Shown here in pieces: positions 32,195 through 34,823 of a DNA stretch of 34,823 bases. This stretch comes from Gnetum montanum (Eukaryota; Streptophyta; Gnetopsida; Gnetales; Gnetaceae). The translations under genes and the position numbers were made by a program. Every line of letters starts with the position of its first letter. Position 1 is the first letter of the stretch. The stretch spans positions 655,623 through 690,445 of the forward strand of contig MNCI01002331.1 in the NCBI GenBank assembly GCA_015680685.1, given 5' to 3'. The notes under the pieces were generated by a model. It saw only the letters and a list, made by a program, of their open reading frames with translations, did not search any database and was not told the DNA's origin.

Positions 32195-32602
32195 TTTCTT
32201 CAGCATCATTTGTATTTAACATCATCAAACTTCTTGATCTTAACATCAAAATTCGTGGATAACCATCTATAATCCAAATTCTTGCTTCTCCATCATCATC
32301 TTCATTAGGCATCATGTCATCAGCTTCATTTATAGCTACTTCCATCAGAATATTAAAAATTTGAAGCCTAAACCTCCTATTTTCTTCTTCTTGAACTCTT
32401 TCTTCATTTTCTTCATCATAAATAACTGAAGAATTTTCATCATAAATAACTTTGTTGCCTAAAGCCACTTGTCTTAATAATTCTTGATCTTCCTATTCAA
32501 AAGGATTTTGAACTTCATCTTCATCTTATGCACATGAATGTCCTGAAAAATGTGCATAAAAGATTTCTTCTTGAGAAATGCCTAAGAAAACGTATGAGGA
32601 TT
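32195..32602 (-). pseudogene. Second, rearranged copy of the viral 5' coding region
   Basis: 32195-32530 repeats 30725-31060 almost base for base in the same orientation (LGNKVIYDENS through MMPNEDDD to NTNDA). 32553-32602 repeats 30649-30698, so the two blocks are in swapped order relative to the main copy. Between them, 32527-32543 on the plus strand equals the zinc-knuckle sequence found on the minus strand at 28183-28199, thus inverted. At 32195 the copy switches abruptly into leader-like sequence. This is the remnant of a second, scrambled genome unit joined to the first. Confidence 0.75.
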
Positions 32603-33841
32603 TATTAGTTAACTCATCTTGACTATTAGATTCAAGATAGTATGAGGATGAGAATAATTGGATAATATGGGATTGCTTATAGAATCTATCAAGTTCTTTA
32701 CTCTTGAAATGGGGTTCATTATTATTAAAAATGTGGAGGAGAATATAAAATAGATGATGATGTGATCCAAAATAAAATGATAGATGTATTTAGATGTCAT
32801 AGATGTTAAGGGAATAACTTCAACCCACTTGATAAAGTACTATGTAGTCATTAAAACAAATTGATGAGTAGCAGAAGATGAAGGATTCATAGAACCTATG
32901 AGATCCAATTCATATGGTTTCCAAGGTTCTAAGTCCTTCAAATGATACATAGATAAGTAGAGAATGACATTGGTAGGTATTATAAATTTTGACTATCATA
33001 TGTTCATCCCTAAACATCATGGGTCATTAGTAACCTAATGAGATAATGTAAGTTACTAGAAATCATGATCCTAAGTGACTATTACATATACTTGAGTGAA
33101 CCTACACTAGAATAATATGTGCCTCATCATGATTTAGGAAACATAGAATAATTCCTAATGCAAAAATATGATACAAAATACTAGAATAAAAAATACAATA
33201 ATATTTAGAATGTTTATGGAGAAAGTCTTTTTATGATGAAGGTAACTTTTTGGGCATTTCTTTAGTTTGGAGGTATTATATAATGTCGTAGAATTATTCA
33301 TATTCTTTTAAGTTGACTATGCCAATGCATTGTGTATCTATGAGAGTTAGAGGTATATCTTGTATTAAATGTGATAAATGATTGTTAAGTAAAATAGAAT
33401 CAATAAGAAGAGTAAAAGTAGCTAATGTATCTACAAGCATGTTTTCCAAACGATGGATATGTATTAGCAAGCATGCATTAAATTGTATGATATGTTTTTT
33501 AACTAAATTAAGATAAGGCTAAAGGTATTCAGCCTTGCAATGATATTCATTATTTACTTAGCATATAACTAATTGAAAATCTTCACAAACTAAAAGCGTT
33601 TTCTTTCCTAACTAGATTGTTATGAGTAAACCTTGATTAATATCCTCATATTTAGTAATTTTTTTTGTGCACTGAAAATTAAATTTATAAGTTTAATAGA
33701 TGGGATCCATACCTTTGTGATAAAAGATGCAAGATGCACTAGAATCTTTAGCCATATGAGGACCATTAAAATACAACTATGAATCAAAATCCTCATGCAT
33801 TAAAGTTAAGGTTGGAAGAGGATCAATTTCACTATTATGTG
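32598..33841 (-). pseudogene. Ty3/Gypsy pol fragment: archaeal-type RNase H and integrase
   Basis: On the minus strand: an aRNH-type domain (about 33800-33400) with LYFNGPHMAKDSSA, KFNFQCTKKITKYE, KTLLVCEDFQLVIC and VNNEYHCK, ending HIHRLENMLVDTLATF. An HHCC-like zinc-binding remnant (about 33150-33010) follows, with its cysteines lost. Then comes the integrase core, with PWKPYELDLIGSMNPSSSAT, a YFIKWVEVIPL block and, after a frameshift, HFKSKELDRFYKQ and DELTNKSS. The second catalytic aspartate (DNG) reads NNE. An additional RNase H of this type marks the Tat branch of Ty3/Gypsy. The fragment is cut at 33841 by the LTR element and at about 32598 by the viral segment. Confidence 0.82.
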
Positions 33842-34748
33842 TGATGAGACGCGTTCTGCATAGGCCGCGATATCGCGTACGCGATATCACGACCACCGCG
33901 ATATCGCATCCCCTGCGATATCGTGTACGTGATATCACGTCTATCCCTGCGATATCGCGTACGCGATATCGCGGTCCGCCGCCATATCTATAAATAAGAG
34001 GCGGCACTCCCCTTATTTCCCAATCCTGGCTAGAAGTAGTGAAGCTCTGGCAAATTGATCACTCCAGAGTTAGAATTTTTCCCATGTGCCCGTAGTAGGA
34101 GTCCTAGAGTGAACGGCTCTTTATTCGAGCAACTTGTAACCTGAACCCAAGTTGTGTACCGCAATAAAGATGAACTNGTTCTGCGCTTGGTAACTCCAGG
34201 GTCCGATGTGTACAGCTAGTTGAGGAATCGGCTGCTCATTGCTAGGCTAGAGCGTGTGATAAGTATGACTTAGTTACGAGCACCCACGGGTGTGTACGGC
34301 TGGCTAAGGAATCGGCTGCTTATCACACGTAGGCTAAATAGGTGCCTTAGTATGACCACTTCAAGCACTTGCATTACGTGTGGCAATCCCAGTAACAGTT
34401 AGCGTTTGGTAAGCCACAGTTGCATAGTTCAGGGTGTGTCCGGTAAGTGGCAACGGATGCTGATGCTAGTTAATTTAGACTAGGACATTAGTTAGAGTTA
34501 GCTTAGTTTCTCAACTCTCTCCCTCATAGCATAGAAGATAAAACCGTGAAAATACCAAAAAAATCATATACCTCAGACTTGCTTAACCATACACCGTGAC
34601 ACTTACAAGCAAGCCTGGGAAGACAACGAACGATTAACCCCAAGTGTTTCTTGTGGCGTTAAGGCATTTAGTCTGTGGAGTTCGACCGGATCGCGCGTGT
34701 ACGCTCGTATTCGTATGGTTGAGTGTAGGGGTACCTCGCCACTCATCA
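33842..34748 (+). repeat. 5' LTR of the second A-type element
   Basis: 907 bp, TGATGAGACGCG to CCACTCATCA. Seven GATATC cores (33869, 33883, 33900, 33917, 33931, 33951, 33965) precede TATAAATA at 33989-33996. AATAAA lies at 34163-34168. Direct repeats with GTGTACRGCTRG and GGAATCGGCTGCT occur at 34204-34236 and 34293-34323, and a third weaker one near 34435. One unresolved base (N) lies at 34177. Confidence 0.92.
33867..33972 (+). promoter_or_regulatory. Array of seven GATATC-centred palindromes upstream of TATA
   Basis: Core spacings are 14, 17, 17, 14, 20 and 14 bp. Pairs 14 bp apart form a larger perfect palindrome, GATATCGCGTACGCGATATC (33951-33970), with a variant ending in CAC at 33869-33890. 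The array is CpG-dense in an otherwise CpG-poor AT-rich region and ends 19 bp before the TATA box. Likely a transcription-factor binding array or a hairpin-forming element; no known factor is assigned. Confidence 0.85.
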
Positions 34749-34749
34749 T

Positions 34750-34767
34750 TGGCGCCGTTGCCGGGGA
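34750..34767 (+). promoter_or_regulatory. Primer-binding site, tRNA-Asp (perfect)
   Basis: TGGCGCCGTTGCCGGGGA, one base after the LTR, is fully complementary to the 3' end of plant tRNA-Asp including CCA. This primer is characteristic of Athila-type and related Ty3/Gypsy elements. Confidence 0.93.
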
Positions 34768-34823
34768 CTAAATGTGTTTTTCACCAATTTAACATAAGGG
34801 ATATCACTCACATCGTTGTGAGC

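Larger units (their letters stand above)
25659..32602 (-). mobile_element. Endogenous pararetrovirus (Caulimoviridae)
   Basis: About 6.9 kb on the minus strand with caulimovirid gene order and an iMet primer site, and no LTRs at either side. The 30K movement protein separates it from Ty3/Gypsy elements, and the RT contains RGKARMVINY and YIDD, typical of the family. The coding region from about 31601 to the stop at 25659 could have been a single polyprotein of about 1,980 codons, as in petuvirus-like genera, or two ORFs split after the movement protein. Stops and frameshifts occur throughout, so it is a dead copy. Genera such as Florendovirus or the gymnosperm caulimovirids are candidates, but the genus cannot be set here. 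Confidence 0.88.
33842..34823 (+). mobile_element. Second A-type element, 5' end only (window truncates it)
   Basis: A 5' LTR and primer site begin at 33842, directly after the pol fragment; the rest lies beyond the window. Intact CpGs in the palindromes and a perfect primer site suggest it is younger than element A. The left flank ATGTG (33837-33841) is the expected target-site duplication partner. Confidence 0.88.

Noticed and set aside
33867-33972. CRISPR-like regular repeats
   Set aside because: Units are short palindromes of variable spacing in a plant LTR promoter; no uniform spacers, no cas genes, wrong kingdom.
33777-34007. Minus-strand frame with repeating RYR and DI residues
   Set aside because: It is a translation of the GATATC palindrome array in the LTR U3; the periodicity is that of the DNA repeat, not of a protein.

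Overview
This window looks like plant nuclear DNA. It is AT-rich and has almost no intact coding sequence. It holds an LRR receptor-kinase relic with a plant-type intron, LTR retrotransposons primed by plant initiator-Met and Asp tRNAs, and an endogenous plant pararetrovirus (Caulimoviridae). The density of old, nested, transition-damaged elements suits a large repeat-rich seed-plant genome, possibly a gymnosperm, but the sequence alone cannot settle the species.

Layout. 1-2964: non-coding DNA with a candidate foldback element (788-1672) and a possible leader or orphan-exon region with a telo-box (1780-2570). 2965-4306 (+): LRR receptor-like kinase pseudogene. 4307-6459: no gene, one 59-bp tandem duplication. 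6460-9371 (+): short LTR retrotransposon with 711/717-bp LTRs, an iMet primer site and gag only; pol is gone and the gag frame runs straight into the 3' LTR. 9372-12925 and 21547-22880: pieces of an old minus-strand element ('B'): a 3' LTR fragment (10307-10745) and an accessory-ORF relic (10776-11356). That relic is split by a plus-strand solo LTR (11357-12163, TSD TTCTT/TTCTC). 12926-21546 (+): element 'A', an 8.6-kb Ty3/Gypsy-type element with 828/797-bp LTRs, TSD ATATA/ATATG, a tRNA-Asp primer site, a broken gag, no recognisable pol, an internal promoter-like block and a 2.8-kb accessory ORF relic. 22881-25658: sparse DNA with one unrecognised 139-codon ORF and an LTR-like region. 25659-32602 (-): endogenous caulimovirid, a decayed polyprotein in the order N-terminal region, 30K movement protein, capsid with zinc knuckle, aspartic protease, RT, RNase H, preceded by a leader and iMet primer site, and by a scrambled duplicate of its own 5' part. 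32598-33841 (-): Ty3/Gypsy pol fragment (archaeal-type RNase H and integrase). 33842-34823 (+): 5' LTR and perfect tRNA-Asp primer site of another, younger relative of element A, cut by the window end.

How it fits together. Nothing here looks like an active host gene. The window is a layered record: B was invaded by a solo LTR and by A, all relatives of one another; a pol relic was invaded by the 33842 element and abuts the viral insertion. The most unusual signal is a set of CpG-rich GATATC-centred palindromes (up to seven in 102 bp) placed just upstream of a TATAAATA box in the A-type LTRs. A degenerate version occurs again inside element A, upstream of the accessory ORF, as though that ORF had its own LTR-like promoter.
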